Program-made: the position numbers and the translations under genes
The notes under the pieces: model-generated
The model's input: the letters and a program-made list of their open reading frames with translations, nothing else
The model's database searches: none
What the model was told of the DNA's origin: nothing
NCBI RefSeq assembly: GCF_900474185.1
Contig: NZ_UCNW01000008.1
Location: 124,001-188,000, forward strand
DNA: 64,000 nucleotides
Direction of reading: 5' to 3'
Source: Synechococcus sp. UW69
Lineage (GTDB): Bacteria; Cyanobacteriota; Cyanobacteriia; PCC-6307; Cyanobiaceae
Shown here: positions 43,051 to 52,204 of the stretch, in pieces
Layout: each line of letters begins with the position of its first letter
How positions within the stretch are numbered: the first letter of the stretch is position 1

Positions 43051-44126
43051 GACTGCCCCACTGGCTGTCGTTAACAGCCTTGATCGCAGCGATCATCTTG
43101 CTGTGGTCCCTGCGCGAGCTGGTTCTACTGCTCTTTGCTGCAGTTGTTCTGGCCATGGCCCTTTGCACCCTTGTGGGCATCCTTCGAGAACGGAGGCCGA
43201 TGCAACGGCCTCTGGCATTGATTCTCTGTATCGCCGGGTTGCTCTTGCTCGTCGCTGGGGCTGCAGGTGTTGTGGTGCCCCCATTCCTCGAGGAATTTGC
43301 CCTGCTGCTGCAGAAGCTGCCCGAAGCGGGTCAGACCCTCGTTCGGATGGGAGTCGATTGGATCGACACCATCAGCGAAGCCATCTATGGCGCCGATGCA
43401 TTCCCCGACATCGATGAACTGGAACTGAGCGGTCCGCGACAACTCGTGCCCGATGGTTCATCACTGGCAGCAGGCGTGGGCAGCGGATTGCTGGGCCTGC
43501 TCGGTGTTGCGGGAAACCTCGGCAACGGGGTGCTGCGTCTGTTGTTCGTGCTGGCAGTCGCTTTGATGATCAGCATTCAACCCCAGGCCTATCGGAGCGT
43601 GGGGCTTCAGCTGATTCCCTCCTTTTATCGACGCCGTGGACGGCGAATCCTTGATCAGTGCGGTGCCGCTTTGAGTAGCTGGATGGTCGGCGTGCTGATC
43701 AGCTCACTGGCGGTCTTTGTGCTGTGCAGCATCGCGCTGACACTCTTGGGCGTGAAACTCGTTCTGGCCAATGCACTGCTGGCAGGACTGTTGAACGTGA
43801 TCCCCAATGTGGGACCAACGATGAGCACCATCTTCCCGATGGCAGTCGCCCTGCTGGATGCCCCCTGGAAGGCAGCGGCGGTATTGGGGGTCTATGTGGT
43901 GATCCAAAACATCGAGAGTTACGTGATCACGCCTTCGGTGATGCACCACCAAGTGAAGCTGCTGCCTGGGTTGACCCTGGCCGCGCAGTTTTTGTTCACG
44001 CTGCTGTTCGGACCTCTCGGCCTGCTGATGGCTCTGCCTCTAGCGGTGGTGCTGCAGGTGATCATCCGAGAAGTCCTGATCCACGATGTTTTGGATCGCT
44101 GGAAACGTCTGGAGCCCGCAGGATGA
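43047..44126 (+). CDS. AI-2E-family (PerM/TqsA-like) membrane protein
   Basis: A 359-residue polytopic protein of the AI-2E transporter family. It has N-terminal helices ([20 protein letters not shown]), a central amphipathic/soluble portion (about 90-150) and C-terminal helices with the family signature [20 protein letters not shown]. Substrates range from autoinducer-2 to cations; none can be assigned. The TTG start overlaps the psb28 stop and its TGA overlaps the next paralogue by 4 nt. It is one of a tandem pair. Confidence 0.87.
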   Translation: MRLPHWLSLTALIAAIILLWSLRELVLLLFAAVVLAMALCTLVGILRERRPMQRPLALILCIAGLLLLVAGAAGVVVPPFLEEFALLLQKLPEAGQTLVRMGVDWIDTISEAIYGADAFPDIDELELSGPRQLVPDGSSLAAGVGSGLLGLLGVAGNLGNGVLRLLFVLAVALMISIQPQAYRSVGLQLIPSFYRRRGRRILDQCGAALSSWMVGVLISSLAVFVLCSIALTLLGVKLVLANALLAGLLNVIPNVGPTMSTIFPMAVALLDAPWKAAAVLGVYVVIQNIESYVITPSVMHHQVKLLPGLTLAAQFLFTLLFGPLGLLMALPLAVVLQVIIREVLIHDVLDRWKRLEPAG

Positions 44127-45112
44127 CAGCCGGCACGTTTCTTGTTGCTCTCACCCTGGTGGTGCTGGTGCTGCTGCTCTGGCACCTGCGCTGGGTGCTC
44201 CTGGTGCTGTTCGGCGCCGTGGTGGTTGCGGTGGCACTGGATGTGCTGATTGTTCAGGTTCAGAGGCGAACACGGCTGAAACGACCACAAGCCCTGGCTG
44301 CCGTGCTTGGGATTTTGCTGTTCGCAGGGGGGCTATTGGGACAGCTGCTGGTACCGGAACTCATCAGCCAGTTCCAGCAATTGGGTCGTGATCTGCCGCA
44401 GTTGTTCAGCAAGGTGTCTGATCTGCTGAGCAGCGAGCCACGCCTGGCGCAGCTGAATGAAGCGCTGGGTGAGGGCCTCAACTTGAAAGGGCTTCAACCA
44501 TTGCTGGGCTTTGCAGGCGGTGCGGCGAATTCGCTGATTCAGCTGTTCCTGATGGCCCTGCTCGCGATCTTGTTGGCCCTGGATCCAAGTTCCCATCGGC
44601 GCATGGTCGTCGCCGTGACGCCCCGCCCCGCCCGGCAGCAGATGGAACTGTTGCTGGATGAATGCCGTCAGGCGCTGGGGGGTTGGCTCAGCGGCATGAC
44701 CCTTTCCGCCACCAGCGTGTTTTTGCTCACCTGGGGTGGACTGTTGCTGCTCAAGGCACCCCTTGCTCTATTGAGCGCCCTGGTCTGCGGCCTGCTCACC
44801 TTCGTACCCACCATCGGCCCCACGGCGGCAACCCTTCTACCGACGGGATTAGCACTGCTGCAATCGCCGCAATTGATGGTCTCGGTGCTCGTTTTCCGGC
44901 TGGTGCTGCAGAACCTCGAGGCATTTCTGCTCACGCCATTGCTGCTGCGCAAAACCGTGAATCTGCTTCCCACCGTGGCCCTGACAGCCCAGCTCAGCCT
45001 TGGCGCCCTGCTGGGGCTTCCAGGCGTGCTACTCGCCCTTCCTCTGGTGGTGGTGATTCAGGTGCTGATGCAGCGCGTGGTGGTACAGCAGATCATGGAT
45101 CGCTGGGCCTAA
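44123..45112 (+). CDS. AI-2E-family membrane protein, second copy
   Basis: A 329-residue paralogue of the preceding gene with the same architecture: LVVLVLLLWHLRWVLLVLFG at the N-terminus, LLTFVPTIGPTAATLLPTGL as the family signature and helices to the end. Divergence between the two is substantial, so the duplication is old. Overlap by ATGA with the preceding gene suggests they act together, perhaps as a heteromer. A terminator follows about 110 bases downstream. Confidence 0.88.
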   Translation: MTAGTFLVALTLVVLVLLLWHLRWVLLVLFGAVVVAVALDVLIVQVQRRTRLKRPQALAAVLGILLFAGGLLGQLLVPELISQFQQLGRDLPQLFSKVSDLLSSEPRLAQLNEALGEGLNLKGLQPLLGFAGGAANSLIQLFLMALLAILLALDPSSHRRMVVAVTPRPARQQMELLLDECRQALGGWLSGMTLSATSVFLLTWGGLLLLKAPLALLSALVCGLLTFVPTIGPTAATLLPTGLALLQSPQLMVSVLVFRLVLQNLEAFLLTPLLLRKTVNLLPTVALTAQLSLGALLGLPGVLLALPLVVVIQVLMQRVVVQQIMDRWA

Positions 45113-45195
45113 GACCAGAATCCACCCATGTATCCAGATGAACACCTTGTAGCAAGGGTCACACCTGAGACCAGAGCTGGCTAGGTACTTTTACG

Positions 45196-45213
45196 GTGTC
45201 GTGAGAGCGACGC
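45196..45213 (+). other. Stem-loop upstream of the terminator
   Basis: GTGTCG / CGACGC with a TGAGAG loop (6 bp with one G-T pair). Together with the terminator at 45222 it could be the 3' region of the AI-2E mRNA or a short independent RNA; no recognised small-RNA family was matched. Confidence 0.4.
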
Positions 45214-45221
45214 GTCGAGCA

Positions 45222-45255
45222 TTGGGGCTCTTGGGAGAGGGTCCCAATTTTTTTT
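45222..45255 (+). terminator. Intrinsic terminator after the psb28-AI-2E operon
   Basis: TTGGG (45222-45226) pairs with CCCAA (45243-45247), with an inner CTCT/AGAG helix and a TGGG loop, followed by eight T residues. It points plus and is 110 bases after the last AI-2E-family stop. Confidence 0.75.
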
Positions 45256-45300
45256 GAACATGCACCAAGGGCAAGCGCATCAGGTCGAGCTTTCAACCCC

Positions 45301-45480
45301 CTAGAGCAGCTGACGTTTCTTCTTCTCACTTGAATCGCGTTCCCGTTCAACCGCTTGCCAATAGGCCGCAGACACCGCAACCTCTTGGCCGCGTTCAATT
45401 TTGTTCAGCCGTGATTTAAGAGCCTCAACCTCGGCGCGCAACCCGAACACCTCTTCATTGAGACCAGGATTCAATTCCAT
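45301..45480 (-). CDS. Small coiled-coil protein, 59 aa
   Basis: Starts MELNPGLNEEVFGLRAEVEA and continues LKSRLNKIERGQEV, with a clear leucine heptad pattern (residues 11-28), then a charged tail ending KKKRQLL. The ATG at 45480 is chosen because the upstream extension is Cys/Trp-rich and not protein-like. It is a short coiled-coil protein of unknown function, between two plus-strand units. Confidence 0.5.
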   Translation of the reverse strand: MELNPGLNEEVFGLRAEVEALKSRLNKIERGQEVAVSAAYWQAVERERDSSEKKKRQLL

Positions 45481-45602
45481 GAGACCTGAGCAACCAGTTG
45501 AGTCGTAGCTCAGGCGCAACAAGCAATGACGTTCACATTGATACCAACACCACCCCTTCCAGGCCAACGATCCAATAGCGTGTCCAACAGGTCTTGAGAC
45601 GA

Positions 45603-45827
45603 ATGGGATTGGACGTCATCTTCAATTTCTCTCGTTATGAGGAACTGAGGCAGGCCGTGAAGCAGCTGGTTCGAGAGAACCTCGATCCGGAATTACTGCA
45701 CGAAGAAGCGCACGACCTGTTCGAATCGTGGTGGTCCTCGACCCACAGCCAGGGGCGTTGGAACACTGATGTGAAGCAACGCACCTGGGATTCAATCTGG
45801 CGTGAATTCGGCAATGGCTCCAGCTAG
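45603..45827 (+). CDS. Hypothetical protein, 74 aa
   Basis: Starts MGLDVIFNFSRYEELRQAVK. The soluble helical protein is rich in Glu/Trp (HDLFESWWSSTHSQGRWNTD) and has no recognised domain. The ATG at 45603 is preferred over TTG at 45594. The sequence has the look of a conserved short cyanobacterial protein. It converges on the small membrane gene after secF with a 4-nt overlap. Confidence 0.55.
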   Translation: MGLDVIFNFSRYEELRQAVKQLVRENLDPELLHEEAHDLFESWWSSTHSQGRWNTDVKQRTWDSIWREFGNGSS

Positions 45828-46039
45828 CCGAAACGACGCCACAGGGACGGTGAACCCAGCAGCACCACCACAGCCAACTGGTGATGTCGAATCGCATAGC
45901 CCAAGCCTGTGAGTGTGAACTGATCACTCAGGAGCTGCACTTCGGTGCGCAGATCGCCCAGGGCCAAGAGGATCAGAAGAATCGGAAACCACCGAGCAGG
46001 ATGGCGTCGCCGTTGAGATTCGCCACTGCGATCAGTCAC
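45824..46039 (-). CDS. Small membrane protein downstream of secF, 71 aa
   Basis: A GTG at 46039 overlaps the secF stop and opens VTDRSGESQRRRHPARWFPI. A hydrophobic segment (WFPILLILLALGDLR) and a second weakly hydrophobic one (HHQLAVVVLLGSPSLW) follow. No family is recognised. Tight coupling to secDF suggests it is co-produced with the translocon accessory complex; a role there is only a guess. Confidence 0.65.
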   Translation of the reverse strand: MTDRSGESQRRRHPARWFPILLILLALGDLRTEVQLLSDQFTLTGLGYAIRHHQLAVVVLLGSPSLWRRFG

Positions 46040-47021
46040 GGGAACGGTCCCAGAGCGTGAGCAGCGAGGGTGCCAGGGCGATGCTCGACCAGGAGCCCAC
46101 CACAACCCCCAAGGCCAGAGCGATCGCAAACCAATAGAGCGTTGCTCCACCAAAGAACACCAGGGCCAACAGAGGAAGCAGGGTGGTTCCGCTTGTATAG
46201 AGGGTGCGGGTCAATGTGGCCGACACCGCTTGATCCACCTGTAAAGAGAGAGGCAGATCAGCTGCATCCTTGCTTCGTTCACGGATGCGATCAAACACAA
46301 CCACCGTGTCGTTCACCGAATATCCAGCAATCGTGAGCAGCGAGACGGCGAAGAGGCTGTCGACCTCCAGTTGCAGCACAACGCCAAGCCAAGCGAACAC
46401 ACCACAAACGATGGCGACGTCATGGGCAAGGGCCACCAGGGCCAGGAAGGCGTAGCGGCGGTCGTAGCGGAAGCTGATGTAGGCCGCGATGCCACTGAAG
46501 GCGACCAGCAGAGAAATCAGGCTGCTGCGCAACAGTTGCCGACCCAAGCTGGGACCAATGGTGTCGACCGATTGACCACCGGAGAGGAACGGACCCGCGA
46601 CCGGTTCAACCGCCTGGATCACCGCTTGGCCCTGGGCAGCCGACAGGGTTGGCAGCCGCAACAACAGTGACTGACCGCCATCCAACAGCTGAACCCGGGG
46701 CGCCCCCAGGTTGGGGAGAGGTTGCCCCTCCTCCACTGGCAGGTCCAGGCTGCGAATCACATCGGAGACCGCAATCGCCTTGAGCGCACCGCAGGAGTCA
46801 TCACAACGGCGCTCCAACTGAATCTGCGTGCCGCCGGTGAAGTCGAGGCCCGGACGCAGGGGGGCCCGAATGGCGGGATCCAGCCAGCTGAGCAGCAACC
46901 CCAACAGGCTCACAAACACCACAAGGCCAGAGATCAGCCAGACCCTGCGCCGCATGCTGCTGAGGGACCAGCGCAGATTGCGGACCTCGCCCGCTGTTGC
47001 CGATGACGAAGGTTCAGTCAT
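46032..47021 (-). CDS. secF: Protein translocase subunit SecF
   Basis: A 329-residue SecF with six membrane helices. The N-terminal signature LDFTGGTQIQLERRC follows the first helix, and GYSVNDTVVVFDRIRERSKD is the RND-type signature near residue 230. With SecD it uses the proton motive force to pull preproteins across the membrane. It starts 3 bases after the secD stop and overlaps the next small gene. Confidence 0.97.
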   Translation of the reverse strand: MTEPSSSATAGEVRNLRWSLSSMRRRVWLISGLVVFVSLLGLLLSWLDPAIRAPLRPGLDFTGGTQIQLERRCDDSCGALKAIAVSDVIRSLDLPVEEGQPLPNLGAPRVQLLDGGQSLLLRLPTLSAAQGQAVIQAVEPVAGPFLSGGQSVDTIGPSLGRQLLRSSLISLLVAFSGIAAYISFRYDRRYAFLALVALAHDVAIVCGVFAWLGVVLQLEVDSLFAVSLLTIAGYSVNDTVVVFDRIRERSKDAADLPLSLQVDQAVSATLTRTLYTSGTTLLPLLALVFFGGATLYWFAIALALGVVVGSWSSIALAPSLLTLWDRSRD

Positions 47022-47024
47022 GGT

Positions 47025-48509
47025 TCAGGCGGTAGGAGAAGGAAGCTGCCGGGCGGGCAGGAAATTACTGGCACGACGAAGACCGGCGTAACCCATCAGG
47101 AAACGCAACAAGGTGCGGGTGCAGGTGAGGGCTGTGAACAGGCTCAGCAACACGCCGATGCCCAAAGTCGCCGCGAAGCCCTTGACCAGTCCCGTGCCAA
47201 GGAAAAAGAGAGCTGCACAGCTGATCAACGTGGTCAGGTGACCATCAACGATTGATGAAAAGGCCTCCGAGAAACCGGTATCAATCGAGCGAATCAGGGT
47301 GTTGCCCCGCCGCAGTTCATCTTTGATGCGTTCAAAGATCAGAACGTTGGCGTCCACAGCCATACCAATCGAAAGGATGAATCCAGCGATTCCAGGCAGG
47401 GTGAGCGTGACGGGGATCAAGGCATACACCGCCAAGTTGAACAGGGCATACAGGCTGAGAGCCATCACAGCCACAGCCCCAGGCAGGCGATAGGCCACCA
47501 CCATGAACACGGCCACCAGAGCAAGGCCCGAGAGGGCGGCCACCAGGCTGCGGCGGATGTTCTCAGCCCCCAAAGTGGGGCCGATGGTGCGAACCTCGAT
47601 CACCTCAACGGGGAGGGGCAAAGAGCCGCCCCGCAGCTTCACCTCCAGTTCGCGCGCCGTTTCCGCACTGAAATTGCCGCTGATGGTGGCTGCACCACCT
47701 GAGATTCCAGCGCTCTTGAACTGGGGACCAACACTGGCGGCACTGATCAGCTGATCATCCAAGATGATCGCCAGCAATCGGTCGGTGCCCGCAATCGACT
47801 TGGTGAGATCAGCGAAAGCCTCAGCACCCTCCCCATCGAAGTTGAGGGTCACTTCCCAGCTGGTTGGGTTGTTCTGTAGCGGTTGACGACCGGCCGTCAC
47901 AAGCTGCTTACCCGTCAGGGCGGCTGGCTCAAGCATTGTGAGTAAATCGGCGTCGACCTTCTCGAGCAAGTCCCGAAGCTGCTCTTCCTCCGAGGTGGCC
48001 TCGCCCTCGAGCCCCAGAGTCTTCTGGGTTGTCTTGAGCTGATCCAGATCCAGCGGCGCCGGCGTTTCACCGCGGCGGATCTGATCCTCACGGAGCTTGA
48101 GAATGGCTTCCACCTGGGAGCGGAGCTGCCTCAGGCCACGGAATTCAGCTTCGGTATCGGGCTTCTGAGCACGAAACTCGAGCAGAGCCGTGTCGCCGAG
48201 AACCCTCGCAGCGGCAGTAGGGTCCTGTTCGCCAGGGAGCTGCAACACCAGCTGGGACTCACCCACCGTCTGGAGAGTCGACTCGGCCACACCGAGACCG
48301 TTGACCCGGCGATCGAGCACGGCTTTCACCGCTTCCATTTCCTCGGAGCCCACACGGGTGATCTCTCCGGCCGGCTTCACCTCAACAGTGAGCTGACTGC
48401 CGCCCCGCAGATCGAGGCCCAGTTCCAGCGGAGTACGAACTAAAAACATCCCGGCTGCGATCGCCAGGGCAAGAACAAGGGCAAACCAACCCTGAAAACG
48501 CGCCATCAA
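47025..48509 (-). CDS. secD: Protein translocase subunit SecD
   Basis: A 494-residue SecD: N-terminal helix, LDLRGGSQLTVEVKP, a large periplasmic P1 domain (about 40-310) and GFILSIGMAVDANVLIFERI as the RND motif. It pairs with SecF. Its ATG lies 2 bases after the pdhB stop, so it is translated with pdhB. The cyanobacterial form has an inserted charged segment (about 110-190) rich in Glu. Confidence 0.97.
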   Translation of the reverse strand: MMARFQGWFALVLALAIAAGMFLVRTPLELGLDLRGGSQLTVEVKPAGEITRVGSEEMEAVKAVLDRRVNGLGVAESTLQTVGESQLVLQLPGEQDPTAAARVLGDTALLEFRAQKPDTEAEFRGLRQLRSQVEAILKLREDQIRRGETPAPLDLDQLKTTQKTLGLEGEATSEEEQLRDLLEKVDADLLTMLEPAALTGKQLVTAGRQPLQNNPTSWEVTLNFDGEGAEAFADLTKSIAGTDRLLAIILDDQLISAASVGPQFKSAGISGGAATISGNFSAETARELEVKLRGGSLPLPVEVIEVRTIGPTLGAENIRRSLVAALSGLALVAVFMVVAYRLPGAVAVMALSLYALFNLAVYALIPVTLTLPGIAGFILSIGMAVDANVLIFERIKDELRRGNTLIRSIDTGFSEAFSSIVDGHLTTLISCAALFFLGTGLVKGFAATLGIGVLLSLFTALTCTRTLLRFLMGYAGLRRASNFLPARQLPSPTA

Positions 48510-48511
48510 TG

Positions 48512-49495
48512 TCAGATGTCCTTGTTGACCAACGCCTGAGCCGCCTCAACAATCTGATGCGGCTGAATGATCGTGAGATTCTCCAAGGATCCGTTGTAGG
48601 GGGTTGGAATGTCCTGACTGGACAGACGCATCGGACGGGCATCCAGATCGTCGAAGCACTGCTCGGTGATCAACGCGATCAGCTCGGCACCGATGCCGCC
48701 GGTCTTCATGCATTCCTCCACCACAATCACCTTGTGGGTCTTGCGAATGGAGCGGCTGATCGTCTCCATATCAAAGGGCTTGAGACTGATCAGATCGATC
48801 AGTTCAACGCTGACGCCGTCGGCTTCCAATTGCTCCACCGCTTTGAGGCAGTGGTGACGCATCCGGGAATAGGTCAGGATCGTGACGTCCGTACCTTCTT
48901 GCACCAGATCAGCCTGATCAAGGGCACAGGTGTAGTCGCCTTCGGGGAGCTCCTCGGTGAGGTTGTAGAGCAGAACATGCTCGAAGAAGAGCACGGGATT
49001 GTTGTCCCGAATCGCGGCCTTCATCAGGCCTTTGGCATTGGTTGGCGTGCTGCAGGCAACGATCTTGATGCCGGGCACGGCATGGAAATAGGCCTCAAGC
49101 CGCTGGCTGTGCTCAGCCCCAAGCTGACGACCCACGCCACCCGGCCCGCGCACCACCGTGGGGATGGTGAAGTTGCCGCCACTGGTGTAGCGGAGCATCC
49201 CCATGTTGTTGGAAATCTGGTTGAAGGCCAGGAGCAGGAAGCCCATGTTCATCCCTTCAACGATCGGGCGAAGACCGGTCATCGCCGCACCCACCGCCAT
49301 ACCGGTGAATCCGTTCTCGGCAATCGGCGTGTCCAGCACCCTGAGATCGCCGTATTTCTCCGCCAGATCCTTGGTGACCTTGTAACTGCCGCCGTAATGG
49401 CCGACGTCTTCACCCATCACACAGACGTGGGGGTCTCTGCCCATCTCCTCGTCGATGGCTTCCCGGAGGGCGTTGAAGAGAAGTGTTCCTGCCAC
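48512..49495 (-). CDS. pdhB: Pyruvate dehydrogenase E1 beta subunit
   Basis: A 327-residue transketolase-like E1 beta starting [20 protein letters not shown]. Features are [38 protein letters not shown] (catalytic Glu) and [18 protein letters not shown]. With E1 alpha it binds thiamine diphosphate and decarboxylates pyruvate in the PDH complex. E1 alpha is elsewhere. It is in a run with secD/secF, an arrangement that looks regular in picocyanobacteria. Confidence 0.96.
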   Translation of the reverse strand: MAGTLLFNALREAIDEEMGRDPHVCVMGEDVGHYGGSYKVTKDLAEKYGDLRVLDTPIAENGFTGMAVGAAMTGLRPIVEGMNMGFLLLAFNQISNNMGMLRYTSGGNFTIPTVVRGPGGVGRQLGAEHSQRLEAYFHAVPGIKIVACSTPTNAKGLMKAAIRDNNPVLFFEHVLLYNLTEELPEGDYTCALDQADLVQEGTDVTILTYSRMRHHCLKAVEQLEADGVSVELIDLISLKPFDMETISRSIRKTHKVIVVEECMKTGGIGAELIALITEQCFDDLDARPMRLSSQDIPTPYNGSLENLTIIQPHQIVEAAQALVNKDI

Positions 49496-49557
49496 GGCGT
49501 CCCTTTGATCCCGGCCAATCCGGGTGGTGACGCCAAGCTATCTCAGTCAGCGCAGGG

Positions 49558-49653
49558 TCAACCGCCGGCCGCAAAGGTGAACAGCAACAAAACTGAGAGA
49601 AGCATGGCTGGAGACAGAAGCAGCGCCAGCTGACCGAGGTCGTGGGGCGTCAT
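49558..49653 (-). CDS. 31-residue single-pass membrane peptide
   Basis: The peptide begins MTPHDLGQLALLLSPAMLLS and continues VLLLFTFAAGG to the stop. It is essentially one transmembrane helix, like the small photosystem and cytochrome complex subunits, though it matches none that I recognise. It lies 24 bases after the DUF3082 gene and 62 bases before pdhB, in the same direction, so it would be co-transcribed. Confidence 0.45.
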   Translation of the reverse strand: MTPHDLGQLALLLSPAMLLSVLLLFTFAAGG

Positions 49654-49677
49654 CCAAACCCTGGCAATGGGCGGAGG

Positions 49678-49995
49678 CTAGGCAGGGTTCTGATCGCGAG
49701 CCGTAAAGAGACTGCGAAGAAACACCAGGGTCAGACCGAGAGCCACAAACCCGGTGCTGAACGTGGCCAGAAAGGACAAGCCCACCAGCAAGGTCTTCAG
49801 GGTGACGGCAATGTTTTGGGCAATCGGCGAGCTGTAGTGAGGTGGGTGAACAGCGAAGTACACCACCATCCGCCGGCTCCAACCCAGAGCAAGCCAAGCC
49901 AAGAATCCAGCTGTGAGCGCCCCAGAAAGAAAACTCAGCGGACCTTTGCGGGGATCCCGTGGCTCGGGGCTCTCTGTGGTCTTGGCATCAGTCAT
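49678..49995 (-). CDS. DUF3082-like two-helix membrane protein
   Basis: A 105-residue protein starting [20 protein letters not shown]. Two to three hydrophobic segments follow ([51 protein letters not shown]). The topology and position after ispE fit the cyanobacterial DUF3082 family; function is unknown. The ATG at 49995 overlaps the ispE stop by 4 nt and is preferred to an upstream ATG inside ispE. Confidence 0.75.
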   Translation of the reverse strand: MTDAKTTESPEPRDPRKGPLSFLSGALTAGFLAWLALGWSRRMVVYFAVHPPHYSSPIAQNIAVTLKTLLVGLSFLATFSTGFVALGLTLVFLRSLFTARDQNPA

Positions 49996-50915
49996 GACTC
50001 GATCCTCACGCCATCGCGGCGAAAGGCGCAAGACCACGCCCTTAATCCGGCACGTTCCAGCTGGGGAGCGAGATCGCCCTGGACCTGTTGACATGACTCC
50101 AGATCACGGAACAGCGCAAAGCAACTGGGACCTGATCCGCTCATCGCCACCGCCAGGCTGTGGGGAACGCTCTTCAACAGTTGAAGCGCCGAGCGCACAG
50201 CAGCTGTTTCGGGCGCCACCACCTCCTGCAGATCGTTGCGCAAAGACGGTGGACGATCGCTGCGCAAGGGGTTCAGCCAATCGTCCTGACGAAGGGCCTG
50301 CCGGCGGCGTTCAAACGCAGCCTCATCAGCGAGGTAGCGGGATTGGTTCAGCTCGCGGCAACGTTTGTAGGCCCATGGCGTTGAAACGCTCGCCCTGGGG
50401 TCTTTGACCAACAACACTGCCAGGGGTTCGTTGGTCGGCGGCACCGCCTCCAGCTGCTCCCCTCGGCCGAAACAGAGCTGACACCCTCCGGCGACACAGA
50501 AGGGCATATCAGAGCCGAGCTCAGCCGCCATCCGCTCCAAATCAGCGGGGCTATGGCCCAATCCCCAAAGGGCATTCAGACCCACCAGCGCCGCAGCGCC
50601 GTCGCTGGAACCTCCAGCCAGGCCAGCACCAATGGGGATGCGTTTCTCCAGATGAATCGACGCCCCCAATTCACTGAAGCCGGAACGATCCCGCAGCAGT
50701 TGAGCCGCACGGAGGATCAAGTTGTCGTCGCCAACACTGAGGCTGGCGTCATCGCAACTGAGGCTGACCCGCGCATCGGCGGTGTTCTCAAAGCTGAGAC
50801 GATCCGCCAATTCGATGCTCTGCATCACCATGGCCAGCTCATGGAAACCGTCCGACCGCAGCCCCAGTACCTCCAGGTGCAGATTGACTTTTGCCGGGGC
50901 CGTCACCGTAATCAT
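49992..50915 (-). CDS. ispE: 4-diphosphocytidyl-2-C-methyl-D-erythritol kinase
   Basis: A 307-residue GHMP kinase starting [20 protein letters not shown]. The ATP-binding motif is [18 protein letters not shown], and [14 protein letters not shown] is near the C-terminus. It performs the fourth step of the MEP isoprenoid pathway, supplying chlorophyll phytyl and carotenoids. The gene starts 9 bases after rsmA and overlaps the DUF3082 gene. Confidence 0.96.
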   Translation of the reverse strand: MITVTAPAKVNLHLEVLGLRSDGFHELAMVMQSIELADRLSFENTADARVSLSCDDASLSVGDDNLILRAAQLLRDRSGFSELGASIHLEKRIPIGAGLAGGSSDGAAALVGLNALWGLGHSPADLERMAAELGSDMPFCVAGGCQLCFGRGEQLEAVPPTNEPLAVLLVKDPRASVSTPWAYKRCRELNQSRYLADEAAFERRRQALRQDDWLNPLRSDRPPSLRNDLQEVVAPETAAVRSALQLLKSVPHSLAVAMSGSGPSCFALFRDLESCQQVQGDLAPQLERAGLRAWSCAFRRDGVRIES

Positions 50916-50924
50916 GGTGGTCGT

Positions 50925-51749
50925 TCAGTCGCCCCGATTCAAACCCCTGGCCAGGGCAACCCAGATGTCCGGAGCTAGTTCCTGGGGGCGCTGCTGAAGG
51001 CTGAAGCCAGCGGAGGCAGCCAAAGCCTGCAAGCGGTCGGGATCGGCCACGCCCGCCAGGGTGTTGCGCAGCATCTTGCGCCGCGCCAGAAATGCCTGCT
51101 TCAGCAGGGATTCCACCTGAGCAGCCAAGGCCGGCTCCACCCGCTTGGACGGCGGCAAAGGCTCCAGGCAGATCACTTCCGACTGCACCTTCGGAGGGGG
51201 CTGAAAACAGCGCGGCGGCACTGGACACACCGAACCACAGCGGGCAAGCAACTGCATTCGCACACTTAGGGCGCTGAAACTGCTATGGCCCGGACGGGCA
51301 CGGATCCGCTCCGCCACTTCCTTCTGCACCAGCAACACAAGCCGTTGGTACGGCGGATCCACAGGGCGATCCAACCGCCCCACCAGCCGCTCAAGCAGAG
51401 GCCCTGTGATGTTGTAAGGGATGTTGGCCACCACTTTGTCGGCGATGTGACCGTCACTCAATTCGAGGGGCGCCTCGAGAACATCCCCCTGATGGAGGCT
51501 GAACCCAGGGTGATCAGCGAAACGATCCTGCAGACCGGCCACCAGATCGCGATCAAGCTCGATCGCATGCACTGCCCCCACATCCGCAGCCAGAAGACGC
51601 TCGGTTAAAGCCCCCCGACCAGGCCCCACCTCCAGCACGCGATCGGTCGGCTGAAGATCGGCAGCCTCAACAATCCGCTGCAGAACGGAGTCGTCACGCA
51701 ACCAGTGCTGGCCGAAGCGTTTGCGGGCGTGATGTCCGGAGAAACCCAT
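50925..51749 (-). CDS. rsmA: 16S rRNA dimethyladenosine transferase
   Basis: A 274-residue KsgA/RsmA: KRFGQHWLRDDSVLQRIVEA, SAM motif I VLEVGPGRGALTERL, and the catalytic NIPYNITGPLLERL. It dimethylates two adjacent adenosines in the 3' hairpin of 16S rRNA and checkpoints 30S assembly. Length is standard. It lies 14 bases after yraN. Confidence 0.97.
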   Translation of the reverse strand: MGFSGHHARKRFGQHWLRDDSVLQRIVEAADLQPTDRVLEVGPGRGALTERLLAADVGAVHAIELDRDLVAGLQDRFADHPGFSLHQGDVLEAPLELSDGHIADKVVANIPYNITGPLLERLVGRLDRPVDPPYQRLVLLVQKEVAERIRARPGHSSFSALSVRMQLLARCGSVCPVPPRCFQPPPKVQSEVICLEPLPPSKRVEPALAAQVESLLKQAFLARRKMLRNTLAGVADPDRLQALAASAGFSLQQRPQELAPDIWVALARGLNRGD

Positions 51750-51763
51750 GGATCAACTGTGCA

Positions 51764-52132
51764 TCAGCACAGCCGCTCCACATCCATCCAGCAGATCGTT
51801 TCTTGGGATGGCATCAACGGCACAAGGGCCAGTTTGATCCGGAGCAGCTTCTCGGCGCAGGTTGGATGCGCAGCTCTCCAGCAACTGATCGCACGCGCCA
51901 TGCGGCGCCTTTTGGCGGGATGAAACGCATCCAGGCCGCGGCGGTCCCAATGACCGATGCGACGCCCTTTTACCTCCACCACCAACAGCTGCTGATGCTG
52001 TTCCAGCACCAGATCCAGTTCCCCCCAGCGGCAGCGCCAGTTGCGATCGAGCAACCGCCATCCCTTCGCTTCAAGCTGTTGCAAGGCCTGCTGTTCCGCC
52101 CAGCGACCGCTGCATTGAGACTCCACCGGCAT
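51764..52132 (-). CDS. YraN-family (UPF0102) nuclease-fold protein
   Basis: A 122-residue protein with the UPF0102 core: AEQQALQQLEAKGWRLLDRN, RWGELDLVLEQ and VVEVKGRR, a restriction-endonuclease-like fold with possible acidic active-site residues (Glu, Asp, Glu-x-Lys). Biochemical function is uncertain. It is the first gene of a nine-gene minus-strand run ending with the small gene after secF. Confidence 0.9.
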   Translation of the reverse strand: MPVESQCSGRWAEQQALQQLEAKGWRLLDRNWRCRWGELDLVLEQHQQLLVVEVKGRRIGHWDRRGLDAFHPAKRRRMARAISCWRAAHPTCAEKLLRIKLALVPLMPSQETICWMDVERLC

Positions 52133-52204
52133 GAACCATCACTTTCTTGTTCAAACCATTCCCCCCAGGAACGGTTCTAGGGTTCAGTGGTGATTGTTCC
52201 GCTC

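Noticed and set aside
48509-49633. 374-codon open frame on the plus strand
   Set aside because: Antisense to pdhB, with His/Gln-rich nonsense composition.
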